From JANXYW01 sp964458665 (lineage in GTDB: Bacteria; Chloroflexota; Dehalococcoidia; DSTF01; JACRBR01), in NCBI GenBank assembly GCA_964458665.1, contig CAYWOO010000025.1, positions 1 through 27,472 on the forward strand: DNA of 27,472 nt, given 5' to 3'. Positions 15,538-23,218 of this stretch are shown in pieces. A program made the translations under genes and the position numbers. Under the pieces are notes generated by a model. It was not told where the DNA came from. It saw only the letters and a program-made list of their open reading frames with translations, and searched no databases. Every line of letters begins with the position of its first letter. Position 1 is the first letter of the stretch.

Positions 15538-16014
15538 GTGAGCGAAGCTCCGCGCACCGACAACGACTTCGACTGGGCCGCGTGGGTCGATGGCCGGCGC
15601 GAGCTGTTTGAACAGCGCGTCTCGCTCAACCAGTACATCGGCCTGCATCTCGAAGCGGCAGGCCCGGGCTGGGCGCGCATGACCATGCAGCTTCGTCCCG
15701 AAGTGATGAACCCGTTCGACGCCGCACATGGCGGCTCGGTGTGCGCGCTCATCGACTCCGCCGCGGGCAGCGCGATCGCCGCCGCGACGCTGCCTGACGA
15801 TCGCATCATGGGCACGATCGATATGCAGGTCCACTTCCTCGAACGCGCAAGGGGCACGATGCTGATCGCCGAGGGCCGCGTCGTGCGCGCAGGCGCCGCG
15901 GTCGCCATCGCGCAGGTCGACGTCAAGGACGATGCCGGCCGCACGGTAGCCATGGGTACCGCCACATTCCGCCTCGGCAAACCCGGCCAGCAGCGCCACC
16001 GGAACGAAGACTGA
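15538..16014 (+). CDS. PaaI-family hotdog-fold thioesterase
   Basis: A 158-residue protein with a single hotdog domain of about 125 residues. The motif AAHGGSVCALIDSAAGSA (about 62-79) holds the HGG turn and the Asp of the central helix that act in acyl-CoA hydrolysis. MGTIDMQVHFLERA and the closing AMGTATFRLG are the usual later strands. The extra N-terminal 25 or so residues are acidic and Trp-rich. The start is GTG 15538, seven bases after the ATPase stop, with GGAAG of the preceding gene's end as a possible ribosome-binding site. It would hydrolyse a CoA thioester, perhaps aromatic or medium-chain. Nothing links it functionally to the ATPase except likely co-transcription. Confidence 0.87.
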   Translation: MSEAPRTDNDFDWAAWVDGRRELFEQRVSLNQYIGLHLEAAGPGWARMTMQLRPEVMNPFDAAHGGSVCALIDSAAGSAIAAATLPDDRIMGTIDMQVHFLERARGTMLIAEGRVVRAGAAVAIAQVDVKDDAGRTVAMGTATFRLGKPGQQRHRNED

Positions 16015-16732
16015 TCGTGTCGTAGCGAACACTACGCCAATTCGAGCACCTCACCCGGCCTTCGGCCACCCTCTCCACGACGTGGAGAGGGAGCGGATGG
16101 ACATTGGTTCGCGCCATGGACATCGGTTCGTCCAAACACTGAACCGCAGATGGCGCAGATTGTCTGGACGCGACATCGTCGCTTGACGCGCAGCGCGCCA
16201 GTTCGAGCACCTCACCCGGCCTTCGGCCACCCTCTCCACGACGTGGAGAGGGAGCGGATGGACATTGGTTCGCGCCATGGAGCGGGGGCGCACCCGCCTG
16301 TCATCCGCACAACATCGCCGTTCCCAGCAGTGGGCAAGGCGCGCCTTGCCCCTACACCGGCTTCCGGCCCCCTTTCGTGAATTCGTGCAATCCTTGTTCC
16401 CCGCCGTTCAGTCCTTGACGGCCCGTATCAATAGCGTGCACCGCGAAATTCGAGCACCTCACCCGGCCTTCGGCCACCCTCTCCACGACGTGGAGAGGGT
16501 GCGGATGGACATTGGTTCGCGCCATGGAGCGGGGGCGCACCCGCCTGTCATCCGCACAACATGGCCGTTCCCAGCAGTGGGCAAGGCGCGCCTTGCCCCT
16601 ACACCGGCTTCCGGCCCCCTTTCGTGAATTTGGCGTAAACCCTTGTTCCCCGCCGTTCAATCCTTGACGAACATAGTCGATCATTTCAGCAAGCCTGATC
16701 GTCGAACGGCTACAATCGGGGCGAGGCTCATT
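16015..16732. repeat. Repeat-filled spacer: three copies of a palindromic unit, two in a 247-bp direct duplication
   Basis: Three copies of TTCGAGCACCTCACCCGGCC, then a CCCTCTCCACGACGTGGAGAGGG hairpin and GGATGGACATTGGTTCGCGC, start at 16041, 16202 and 16449. The last two extend into a nearly identical direct repeat (16202-16420 and 16449-16669). Each contains the perfect 20-base palindrome GGGCAAGGCGCGCCTTGCCC followed by CTAC (16332 and 16579) and ends near CCCGCCGTTCA(A/G)TCCTTGACG. An AACCGCAGATGGCGCAGATT element is at 16140. A TACAAT at 16711 might be a -10 for the next gene, but no -35 fits. No gene is seen in this spacer. Confidence 0.85.
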
Positions 16733-17521
16733 GTGATCGAAGACAGCGTGCGCGAGCTGAAAGAGATCATCGCCAGCAACGACGGCCACAACGCCGCCGA
16801 TGCCCGCTTCACGCGTGCCGTCGACGAGCTGGTCAGCGCCGTCTACGACGACATCGGTGATGTCAGCGCGCTGCCCGCTCGCACGTTCTTCGATCTGTTC
16901 GTGATCAAGGTGCTGTACGTCGGGCGCCACAGCGTCGATGCCGGCGTGATCGAGTATCTGGGCGCGCTGCTGGAGCAGTGTCTACTGACCAGCGCGCTCT
17001 TTCCGTCCGACGAGGACGGGCGCCCGCGCCGGATGTACTACAGCGATCTGCTCGATCCGGAAAAGCGCCCGCAGGACATCGCGAACATCTTCGAGGCGTA
17101 TCGCCAGTATGCCGACGGCGCGCTGTTTCTCAGCGGGATCTTCCCGTCGAGCCTGCAACCGCGTGCGAAGGGCGCGAGCACGCTGCGGCGTCGCTCCGCG
17201 TCAGGCGTCGATGCCGCGTACTACGTCAGCACCGGCAAGGCGATGTACCGCATGGCGGCGCGCGACGATCACGCGACGTGCGCGCATCAGCCCGATACGC
17301 TGTCGAAACTCGCGGACCACTTCGAGCTGTACGTCGAAGCGCTGAACGAGATGAGCGAACGCTACATCATGGGCTTCGACACACAGCTGATCGCCGACAA
17401 GATGCTCGACAACTTCAACCGCTATCGCGAAACGCGCGACGAGCGGGACCTGGGGTCGGTGCGGCGGTATGCGTCGATCTTGCGGGTGGACGGCGATCAG
17501 TTTCCGACGACGGTGTCGTAA
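16733..17521 (+). CDS. Unrecognised, mostly helical cytoplasmic protein
   Basis: A 262-residue protein that I do not recognise. It has no signal peptide or membrane segment, is rich in charged residues and predicts as mainly helical. Notable stretches are ARTFFDLFVIKVLYVGRHS (about 49-67), GRPRRMYYSDLLDPEKRPQD and HFELYVEALNEMSERYIMGF near the C-terminus. GTG 16733 is chosen because GCGAGG lies about 7 bases upstream; an in-frame ATG at 16643 would make the first 9 or so residues from repeat DNA. The nature of the codons and the clean stop support a real gene. It converges with parB, with an inverted repeat between them. Confidence 0.65.
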   Translation: MIEDSVRELKEIIASNDGHNAADARFTRAVDELVSAVYDDIGDVSALPARTFFDLFVIKVLYVGRHSVDAGVIEYLGALLEQCLLTSALFPSDEDGRPRRMYYSDLLDPEKRPQDIANIFEAYRQYADGALFLSGIFPSSLQPRAKGASTLRRRSASGVDAAYYVSTGKAMYRMAARDDHATCAHQPDTLSKLADHFELYVEALNEMSERYIMGFDTQLIADKMLDNFNRYRETRDERDLGSVRRYASILRVDGDQFPTTVS

Positions 17522-17546
17522 GGGACATTCGCCAAATCCTACCGCT

Positions 17547-17639
17547 GTAGGGCGCGCGGCTGTGCGCACCGGTGGGACGTGTACGCCACCCATGCGAATA
17601 TCGGCGGCCGTTCGGGGGCGCACAGCCGTGCGCCCCTAC
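17547..17639. repeat. Inverted repeat with GTAGGG/CCCCTAC ends between convergent genes
   Basis: GTAGGGCGCGCGGCTGTGCG (from 17547) is mirrored by GCACAGCCGTGCGCCCCTAC (ending 17639), giving arms of about 21 bases with two or three mismatches around a 50-base spacer. It lies between the stop of the + strand gene at 17521 and the end of parB at 17664. It could act as a bidirectional terminator, though there is no T-run, and it belongs to the CCCCTAC-ended palindrome group seen elsewhere. Confidence 0.7.
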
Positions 17640-17663
17640 CGTGATCTGGCGTGGATACGGATC

Positions 17664-18539
17664 TCAGCGCGCGATGCGGGTGATGATGCCGAGCAGTTCG
17701 TCTTCGCTGTGGAAGCGGATGACGATGCTGCCGCCGGTGCGGCGTTTCTTGATCGTGACGGGCATGCCGAGCGCCTGGCGCAGTTCGTCTTCGAGCGCGC
17801 TGAGGTGCGGGTCGGCCTTCTTCACGGAACGGCGACTCGGAGTCGTGGACTTCGGTTTGTGGATGCTGCGCAGTGCCGTCGCGATGTCTTCGGCCTCGCG
17901 CACGGTCATCGTGTCGGAGACGATGCGGCGCCAGGTGTCGAGGCGCGTGCCGGAGTCTTCGATGCCGAGAAGCGCGCGCGCGTGGCCTTCGCTGATCTGG
18001 CCCGAGGCCAGGCTGGCGCGAATATCATCCTCGAGCGAAAGCAGACGCAGCGTGTTGGCGACGGCCGTGCGGCTGCGGCCGACGCGCGCGGCGATCTGCT
18101 CCTGCGTCATTCCGAAGTCTTCATTCAGCCCGCGAAACGCCTGCGCTTCCTCGAGCGGGTTGAGGTCCTGGCGCTGCAAGTTCTCGACCAGCGCGATCTC
18201 GAGCAGCTCTTTGCCCGCGGCCTCACGCACGACGACCGGCATGCGCGCGAGGCCGGCCATGCGCGCCGCTTGCAAGCGGCGCTCGCCTGCGATCAGCTGA
18301 TACGTCATCGGACCGAGGTCCGATGCGGACTGCGTCACGACGATCGGCTGCAAGACGCCGTGTTCGCGGATACTCTCCGCCAGTTCGCTCAGCGCACTCG
18401 CATCGAAACGCACGCGAGGCTGATGCGGATTCGGCACGATCAGATCGATGTCGACGGTCTCGATGCCAGCGCCGCTGCCCGTCCTGGGGATCAGCGCCGA
18501 AAGTCCACGGCCGAGCGCGGGGCGAGGGGATGACGTCAT
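17664..18539 (-). CDS. parB: Chromosome-partitioning protein ParB
   Basis: A 291-residue ParB/Spo0J CTPase clamp that loads at parS and organises the origin region for segregation with ParA. It has LGRGLSALIPR (9-19, ParA-stimulating N-terminus), the CTP-binding motifs AGERRLQAA (84-92) and ENLQRQDLNPLEEA (119-132), a helix-turn-helix around MTQEQIAARVGRSRTAVANT (144-163), and a C-terminal dimerisation domain. The start is the ATG at 18539, which overlaps the parA stop (ATGA). The frame stays open further upstream but only as the shadow of parA. Its target sites, two perfect parS palindromes, lie 4.6 kb away at 23154 and 23202. Confidence 0.96.
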   Translation of the reverse strand: MTSSPRPALGRGLSALIPRTGSGAGIETVDIDLIVPNPHQPRVRFDASALSELAESIREHGVLQPIVVTQSASDLGPMTYQLIAGERRLQAARMAGLARMPVVVREAAGKELLEIALVENLQRQDLNPLEEAQAFRGLNEDFGMTQEQIAARVGRSRTAVANTLRLLSLEDDIRASLASGQISEGHARALLGIEDSGTRLDTWRRIVSDTMTVREAEDIATALRSIHKPKSTTPSRRSVKKADPHLSALEDELRQALGMPVTIKKRRTGGSIVIRFHSEDELLGIITRIAR

Positions 18540-19306
18540 GCAGGTACCTCCGTGCGGGATCCGGCGATCAGTTCGTCCGCAAAATCGTCGTACGCACGGC
18601 TCGCGCGCGACGCAGGATCGTACGTCGAGATCGGTTGGCCGTGGCTTGGCGCTTCGCTGAGGCGCACGCTGCGCGGGATGACGGTCTTGAACGTGTTGGA
18701 GAAATGCTTGCGTACCTCGTCGGCAACTTGCTGCGAAAGATTTGTGCGGCCATCGAACATCGTCAACAGCAAGCCGCGCAGTTTCAACGACGAGTTCAGA
18801 TTTCTGCGCACCAGCTCCAGCGTCGCCGTCAGTTGTCCGAGGCCCTCGAGCGCGAGGTATTCGCACTGCACCGGCACGATCACTTCATCGGCGGCGGTCA
18901 GCGCATTCACGGTCAGCAGGCCCAACGATGGCGGGCAGTCGATGAGCACGTAATCGTATGAACCGCGCACCGCGTCGAGCGCGCGCTTCAGACGAAACTC
19001 GCGCGCCATCATCGGCACCAGTTCCACGTCGGCGCCGGCGAGCGCAGGCGTCGCCGGCACGAGCATCAGGCCAGGGACGCCGGTCTCGACGGCGATATCT
19101 TTCGCATGCGCGCCGCCGATAACGACATCATACGTTGTTTGTCCCTGTGTGCGGATGCCGAGGCCGGCGCTGGAGTTGGCCTGTGGGTCGAAATCGAAAA
19201 TGAGAACCGTCGCGCCCTTGCGCGCGAGCGCCGCGCCCAAGTTGATGGCGGTCGTCGTTTTGCCGACGCCGCCCTTCTGGTTCGCCAGAGCGATGACGGT
19301 GGTCAA
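18536..19306 (-). CDS. parA: Chromosome-partitioning ATPase ParA/Soj
   Basis: A 256-residue deviant-Walker ATPase. It has QKGGVGKTTTAINL (10-23, with both the signature and P-loop Lys), FDFDPQANSS (Walker A'), and VLIDCPPSLGLLTVNAL (Walker B). QCEYLALEGLGQL and SEAPSHGQPISTYDP are typical of chromosomal Soj. It dimerises with ATP, binds the nucleoid non-specifically and is stimulated by ParB to move the parS complex. Start (19306) overlaps the stop of the pfkB-family gene and its stop overlaps parB, so all three appear translationally coupled. Confidence 0.97.
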   Translation of the reverse strand: MTTVIALANQKGGVGKTTTAINLGAALARKGATVLIFDFDPQANSSAGLGIRTQGQTTYDVVIGGAHAKDIAVETGVPGLMLVPATPALAGADVELVPMMAREFRLKRALDAVRGSYDYVLIDCPPSLGLLTVNALTAADEVIVPVQCEYLALEGLGQLTATLELVRRNLNSSLKLRGLLLTMFDGRTNLSQQVADEVRKHFSNTFKTVIPRSVRLSEAPSHGQPISTYDPASRASRAYDDFADELIAGSRTEVPA

Positions 19307-20151
19307 CGCAGTGCTATGTCCGGGTACTGTCGCATCCGTGCCTCGACCTGCGCGCGCGATGGAATGGCCGTCGCGGCGATACCTCCGACCGAGAGACTGG
19401 CGGCCGCCGCCCCGAAACGAGCAGCCTCGCCAACATCGCCGGTCTCGTGCAATCGTATCAGGAATCCGGTGCCGAATGTGTCACCGGCGCCGGTAGGGTC
19501 CACCTCCGTTTCCGGAAAAGCATCCATACGGCGCCAGTGTCCGTCCGCATAGACCCGCGCGCCGCGCGCCGACTCCGTCATCGCGACGATCGGCACGTCG
19601 GCGATCCAGCGCTTGAGCTGATCCTCTTCACCGGCCAGATCCTCATCCGACACGAACAGCGCACCGGCGCCGGCCCAGAACGGATCGCCGCGCCATGGCG
19701 TGTGCCGCACGCCTCCATCAGCGTCCGCCGATCGAAGCCAGCCCTGCGCGTCGATGCCGACGAGCGAGCTCGCGTCGAACAGCGCCGCGAACCCCGGCGC
19801 TATCTCGCCGAACACCGGACCCAGCAAGACGATCGGCGCGACGCGCCACTCAGCGGGCACGTCGCCCACCTCGATCGCATCAGCGACGGCGCGGATGTGC
19901 TGTGTGCGCACGCCATCGCGATACGTGTTCTCGAAGGTCGTCGTCGCGCCCGATCCGGCGTCGACGACCCGCGCGAACGGCAGGAGCGCCGCCAGATCCA
20001 CATCGCCGGCGGTACGCGTGACGATGCCGACGGTACAGCCGAGGCGATGCGCCTGCACGGCGGCGAAGCTCGGCGAGCCGCCGGGTCGCCACCCCTCGGC
20101 GACGAGGTCGCGGGTAACGTGGCCGATCACAACGAAGTCGGGAACTGGCAC
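19303..20151 (-). CDS. PfkB-family carbohydrate/nucleoside kinase
   Basis: A 282-residue ribokinase-like kinase. The N-terminal PDFVVIGHVTRDLV and GGSPSFAAVQAHRLG (24-38) are the PfkB signature 1 region. DPTGAGDTFGTGF near residues 219-231 is signature 2, with the catalytic Asp in GAGD. It phosphorylates a sugar, nucleoside or related alcohol with ATP; the substrate is not evident. It is shorter than ribokinase and lacks an obvious lid. It lies between jag and parA, seven bases after jag and overlapping parA by four bases. A sugar kinase inside the partition operon is unusual, and the coupling suggests steady expression with ParA rather than induction by its substrate. Confidence 0.88.
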   Translation of the reverse strand: MPVPDFVVIGHVTRDLVAEGWRPGGSPSFAAVQAHRLGCTVGIVTRTAGDVDLAALLPFARVVDAGSGATTTFENTYRDGVRTQHIRAVADAIEVGDVPAEWRVAPIVLLGPVFGEIAPGFAALFDASSLVGIDAQGWLRSADADGGVRHTPWRGDPFWAGAGALFVSDEDLAGEEDQLKRWIADVPIVAMTESARGARVYADGHWRRMDAFPETEVDPTGAGDTFGTGFLIRLHETGDVGEAARFGAAAASLSVGGIAATAIPSRAQVEARMRQYPDIALR

Positions 20152-20158
20152 GGAAGCG

Positions 20159-20884
20159 CTATTCGCGCTTCAGCGAAATCGAGACTTTGCGGTTCTCGCC
20201 CTCGCCAAGGCTGGACGTCTCTACTTCGTGATCGTTCGCGAGCGTCAAGTGGACGATGCGGCGCTCGTTCGGCGGCATCGGCTCGAGCGTCACGGGGCGG
20301 CGAGTGCGGCGCACCTGGTCGGCCATGCGCCGCGCAAGCGAGTTAAGCTGCGTCTCGCGGCGGCGGCGGTACCCCTCTACATCGACGGTAAAGGTCGCGT
20401 GCTCCGCGAGCTTGCGGCCGACCATCAGGTTCAACAGGTACTGCAGAGCGATGAGCGTCTCCCCGCGGCGGCCGATGAGCAGTCCCAGATCGTCGCCCTC
20501 GATGTCGAGCACGGCCTTCGCCATGCCGAGGCCGTCGCCCGGCGTCTCCGCGTCACGAATCGAAACATCGGCAGTGATGCCCATCAGCTCCAGCAGGTGG
20601 TCGAGCATCTGCGCCGCCATCTCGGCGTCATCCTCGATAAGCTCGCCGTCCTCGCCAACCTCTGCAGCATCGCCCGCCGTGGGCGACGCTGCGTCCGGAG
20701 CGGCGTCCGCTTCGCCGATGCGCCAGACGCGCACGCGGGCGTCGGCAGCGCCGACGCCGAGGATGCCGCCTTTCGGCTCGCTCAGCACCTCGAACTCGAT
20801 GTCCTCGCGCGTCGCGTCCAGCTCATCCAGCGCGCGCTCAATCGCTTCGTCAACCGTCTTACCGCTTGCCTCGACGCTTGCCAT
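20159..20884 (-). CDS. jag: Jag/KhpB (EloR) RNA-binding protein
   Basis: A 241-residue cytoplasmic RNA-binding protein. It has a Jag-N domain (1-55, with SEPKGGILGVG), an acidic Ala/Asp/Glu linker (56-90), a KH domain with GxxG loop IGRRGETL (137-144), and an R3H domain ending NERRIVHLTL (207-216, RxxxH). In other bacteria KhpB works with KhpA in post-transcriptional control of cell elongation and division genes. The start is ATG 20884 because it begins MASVEASGKTVDEAI, the usual Jag-N start. It overlaps the 3' end of yidC by 26 bases, consistent with the usual yidC-jag pairing. Strong assignment. Confidence 0.94.
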   Translation of the reverse strand: MASVEASGKTVDEAIERALDELDATREDIEFEVLSEPKGGILGVGAADARVRVWRIGEADAAPDAASPTAGDAAEVGEDGELIEDDAEMAAQMLDHLLELMGITADVSIRDAETPGDGLGMAKAVLDIEGDDLGLLIGRRGETLIALQYLLNLMVGRKLAEHATFTVDVEGYRRRRETQLNSLARRMADQVRRTRRPVTLEPMPPNERRIVHLTLANDHEVETSSLGEGENRKVSISLKRE

Positions 20885-21788
20885 GCTTGTTCCTTCGTGT
20901 GTTCTGCGGGGGCAAGATGGTCGCCTCGCCGCTCTGATCGATCTGGATATCCGCGGCGGGTGCATCGGGCTCCGTCTGCGGCCTGCTCTTCCGCACCACG
21001 GCGGGCGCGGTGGCCGGTGACGGCGGCCCGAACTGGAGGAGCGACTTCCACTGGAAATTGCGCCCCATATAGAAGTACTGCATGACGACGCCGGCTACAT
21101 TCGAGACCAACCAATAGAGGGCCAGTCCGGCCGGCACCGAAAGGCTGAAGAAGCCGAACATCAGCGGCATCATCCAGGTCATCATCTGCGCCGTCTGCTG
21201 CTGCTGCTGCGCCTGCGGCGTCGCTGCTACCGTGGGCACCGGCGTGATCAGCTTCTGCTGAACATACATCGACACGCCCACGAGCACCGGAAGCAAGTAC
21301 GAAGCATCGGACTGGCCGAGGTTCCAGAACAGGAAGCCGCTGTTCAGTGGGACGGCCTGGTGAACGAACGGGATCGGATACAGGCGATCCGAAAGGGTGA
21401 CGAGGCTCTCGGGCGTATCGCCCAGCGAAACCTGAATGACCTGATAGAAGGCGAACCAGATCGGCATCTGCACGAGCATGGGCAAGAGGCAACCGATCGG
21501 ATTGACCCCCGCCTCACGGTAGAGCGCCATCGTCTCTGCCTGGAGCTTCTTGGGATCCTTGCCCTTGTACTTCTTCTGCAGTTCCTGCATCTGCGGCCCG
21601 ATGCCCTGCATCGCGCGGCTCTGCTTGTACTGACTGGCAGTCAGCGGCCAGGTGACGATCTTCATCACCAGCGTGAATACGATGATCGCGACGCCGAAGT
21701 TGCCACCGAACAGCCGCGCCATCGCGATCAGCACATTCGTCATGGGATCGACGAGCAGCAGGTCGAAGAGCTGGATCAGCTGGTCCAT
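20859..21788 (-). CDS. yidC: Membrane protein insertase YidC (short, monoderm type)
   Basis: A 309-residue insertase of the YidC/Oxa1 family that inserts proteins into the cytoplasmic membrane with or without Sec. It lacks the large periplasmic domain of Gram-negative YidC and has no lipobox. The core motifs are GNFGVAIIVFTLVMKIVTWP (29-48), the cytoplasmic coiled hairpin with QMQELQKKYKGKDPKKLQAE, and NPIGCLLPMLVQMPIWFAFY. Paired helices follow around MTWMMPLMFGFFSLSVPAGL. Lys43 stands where most homologues have the groove Arg. A Gln-rich loop (VAATPQAQQQQQ) and a basic C-terminal tail ending RRNKHGKRRGKR, suited to ribosome contact, are also seen. It is downstream of the lipoprotein gene and overlaps jag. 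Confidence 0.95.
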   Translation of the reverse strand: MDQLIQLFDLLLVDPMTNVLIAMARLFGGNFGVAIIVFTLVMKIVTWPLTASQYKQSRAMQGIGPQMQELQKKYKGKDPKKLQAETMALYREAGVNPIGCLLPMLVQMPIWFAFYQVIQVSLGDTPESLVTLSDRLYPIPFVHQAVPLNSGFLFWNLGQSDASYLLPVLVGVSMYVQQKLITPVPTVAATPQAQQQQQTAQMMTWMMPLMFGFFSLSVPAGLALYWLVSNVAGVVMQYFYMGRNFQWKSLLQFGPPSPATAPAVVRKSRPQTEPDAPAADIQIDQSGEATILPPQNTRRNKHGKRRGKR

Positions 21789-21800
21789 GTCACCGTCATC

Positions 21801-23180
21801 CTATCGCGGCAGCGGGAAGCTGCCCGGAGCGGAAAGCGCCCCAGCGGCATCCAGCACGTACAGCGTCGCGCTCGTTGGCACCACGTAGACTGTCTTGTCA
21901 CCATCGACCGCGAGGTCGGCGAGCACGGTCACGCCGAGTTGCACAGGCGAACCGCCATCGACCGGCTGCCCGCTCAAGAGATCCAGCTTGTACACGCGTC
22001 CGTTCCTGGCCGCGACGAAGAGCCCGCCGCCAGCGATCACCGGCCCGGAGCGGACGGCTGCGCCGGTATCGAACGGGTGCTCCCACGCGCTGGCGCCGGT
22101 GGCAACGTCCACAGCGTACACCTTGCCATCAAGGCTCGCCGCGTACACGACGTCGCCCTGTACGACTGGGGCTGCCCAGAACCAATTGCCCGCCTTCAGC
22201 GACCAGTTCATCGTGCCATCGGAGGTCTTCACCGAATACAGCTTGTTGTCGAAGGCGCCGACGTAGACAGCGTCTCCCGACACGACCGCCCTGGATGCGA
22301 TGCCTGACGTGGCGCTCGAAAACAGCCACTTCTGTTTGCCCGACTTGTCGAGAGCGTACAGCGATCCGTCCAGCGACGTCGCGTAGACCGTGTCGCCCTC
22401 TACCGTAGGCGTCGACCAAACCTCGCCGTTCGTCCTGAACTCCCACTGCCGCTCGCCTGTCTTGGCAGCGTATGCGTACAGGCGGTTCGCCTTCGTACCG
22501 AAGAAGAGGCGATCGCCGTCGACGGCGATGCCACCGACGATGCCGGCGCCGGCATCACGTACCCACCGCACATTGCCGTTCGCTGTATCCAGGGCGAAGA
22601 CTAAACCGCGGAACGTCGCCACGTACGCGGTCTTCCCATCAGCTGATACGCCGGTATCGCCGTAGAGTGCCTTCAGCTTTCCCAGCGCGCCCTTCTCGAA
22701 CGCGAGCACGATATCGACGCGCGTCTTCGTTTCGGACTTCTGCTGTTCTGTGGCTCCCGATGCGCTAATCGCCTGCTTCAGAGCGTCGCCCGTCGAGCCG
22801 GAAACGGCGAGATCGGCCACGCGCTTTTTGATCTCGGTTTTCGCAGTATCGTCCACCGAAAAGGCATCGATGGCGGCATTGAGGTGGTCCGCGGCGTCCG
22901 TGCTAATGGGAAAGCTGTTCTTGTCCTTCGGCGGGAACTGCCACTTCGCGAGGCTCGAGTCATCGTTGAGGGCATAGAGGTGCGACTTGTGGTTGACGAG
23001 TATGAAGCGCTGGGAGTCCACGTTGACCGGAACGGCGCCAGCCCAACCGACCGGTCCTGGCAGCGATCCGCAGCCTGCGGCAACCAGCGCCAGCGCCCCG
23101 AGCACGAGGACGCCGACGCCGACGCCGACGCCGCCGAGTCTACGGCAGGTGGATGTTTCACGTGAAACATTCGCGGTCAT
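21801..23180 (-). CDS. PQQ-type beta-propeller lipoprotein
   Basis: A 459-residue exported lipoprotein. The N-terminus is a signal peptide with lipobox LVAAGC (32-37, lipidated Cys37), preceded by a GVGVGVGV hydrophobic run coded by a GCCGAC microsatellite. After a helical insertion (about 65-140) come about eight WD/PQQ-like blades, such as LYALNDDSSLAKWQF, LYAYAAKTGERQWEF, LYALDKSGKQKWLF and VYAVDVATGASAWEH, that should close a propeller on the outer face of the membrane. It is BamB-like in shape, but no outer-membrane machinery is implied. ATG 23180 is chosen since it gives a proper signal peptide. One parS site then lies inside codons 4-9 (NVSRET). It sits between yidD and yidC, so a role in membrane protein assembly is possible. 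Confidence 0.85.
   Translation of the reverse strand: MTANVSRETSTCRRLGGVGVGVGVLVLGALALVAAGCGSLPGPVGWAGAVPVNVDSQRFILVNHKSHLYALNDDSSLAKWQFPPKDKNSFPISTDAADHLNAAIDAFSVDDTAKTEIKKRVADLAVSGSTGDALKQAISASGATEQQKSETKTRVDIVLAFEKGALGKLKALYGDTGVSADGKTAYVATFRGLVFALDTANGNVRWVRDAGAGIVGGIAVDGDRLFFGTKANRLYAYAAKTGERQWEFRTNGEVWSTPTVEGDTVYATSLDGSLYALDKSGKQKWLFSSATSGIASRAVVSGDAVYVGAFDNKLYSVKTSDGTMNWSLKAGNWFWAAPVVQGDVVYAASLDGKVYAVDVATGASAWEHPFDTGAAVRSGPVIAGGGLFVAARNGRVYKLDLLSGQPVDGGSPVQLGVTVLADLAVDGDKTVYVVPTSATLYVLDAAGALSAPGSFPLPR
23154..23169. promoter_or_regulatory. parS: parS site 1 (ParB-binding palindrome)
   Basis: The sequence TGTTTCACGTGAAACA is a perfect match to the bacterial parS consensus. It lies inside the start of the beta-propeller lipoprotein gene. 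It is read there as Val-Ser-Arg-Glu-Thr (with preceding Asn), in the part of the signal peptide before the hydrophobic core. ParB loads here and spreads. Confidence 0.97.
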
Positions 23181-23201
23181 GCGCAGCCCGCTGGTTTGAG
23201 T

Positions 23202-23217
23202 TGTTTCACGTGAAACA
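23202..23217. promoter_or_regulatory. parS: parS site 2 (ParB-binding palindrome)
   Basis: A second perfect TGTTTCACGTGAAACA, 48 bases from the first, begins in the gap between yidD (stop at 23219) and the lipoprotein start (23180). Two sites close together at an rpmH-parAB locus indicate an origin-proximal partition centre. Confidence 0.97.
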
Positions 23218-23218
23218 T

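Noticed and set aside
13698..15980. Long - strand frame of 760 codons opposite the HerA-like ATPase and thioesterase
   Set aside because: It is an antisense shadow: the + strand genes have full domain motifs, whereas this frame has none.
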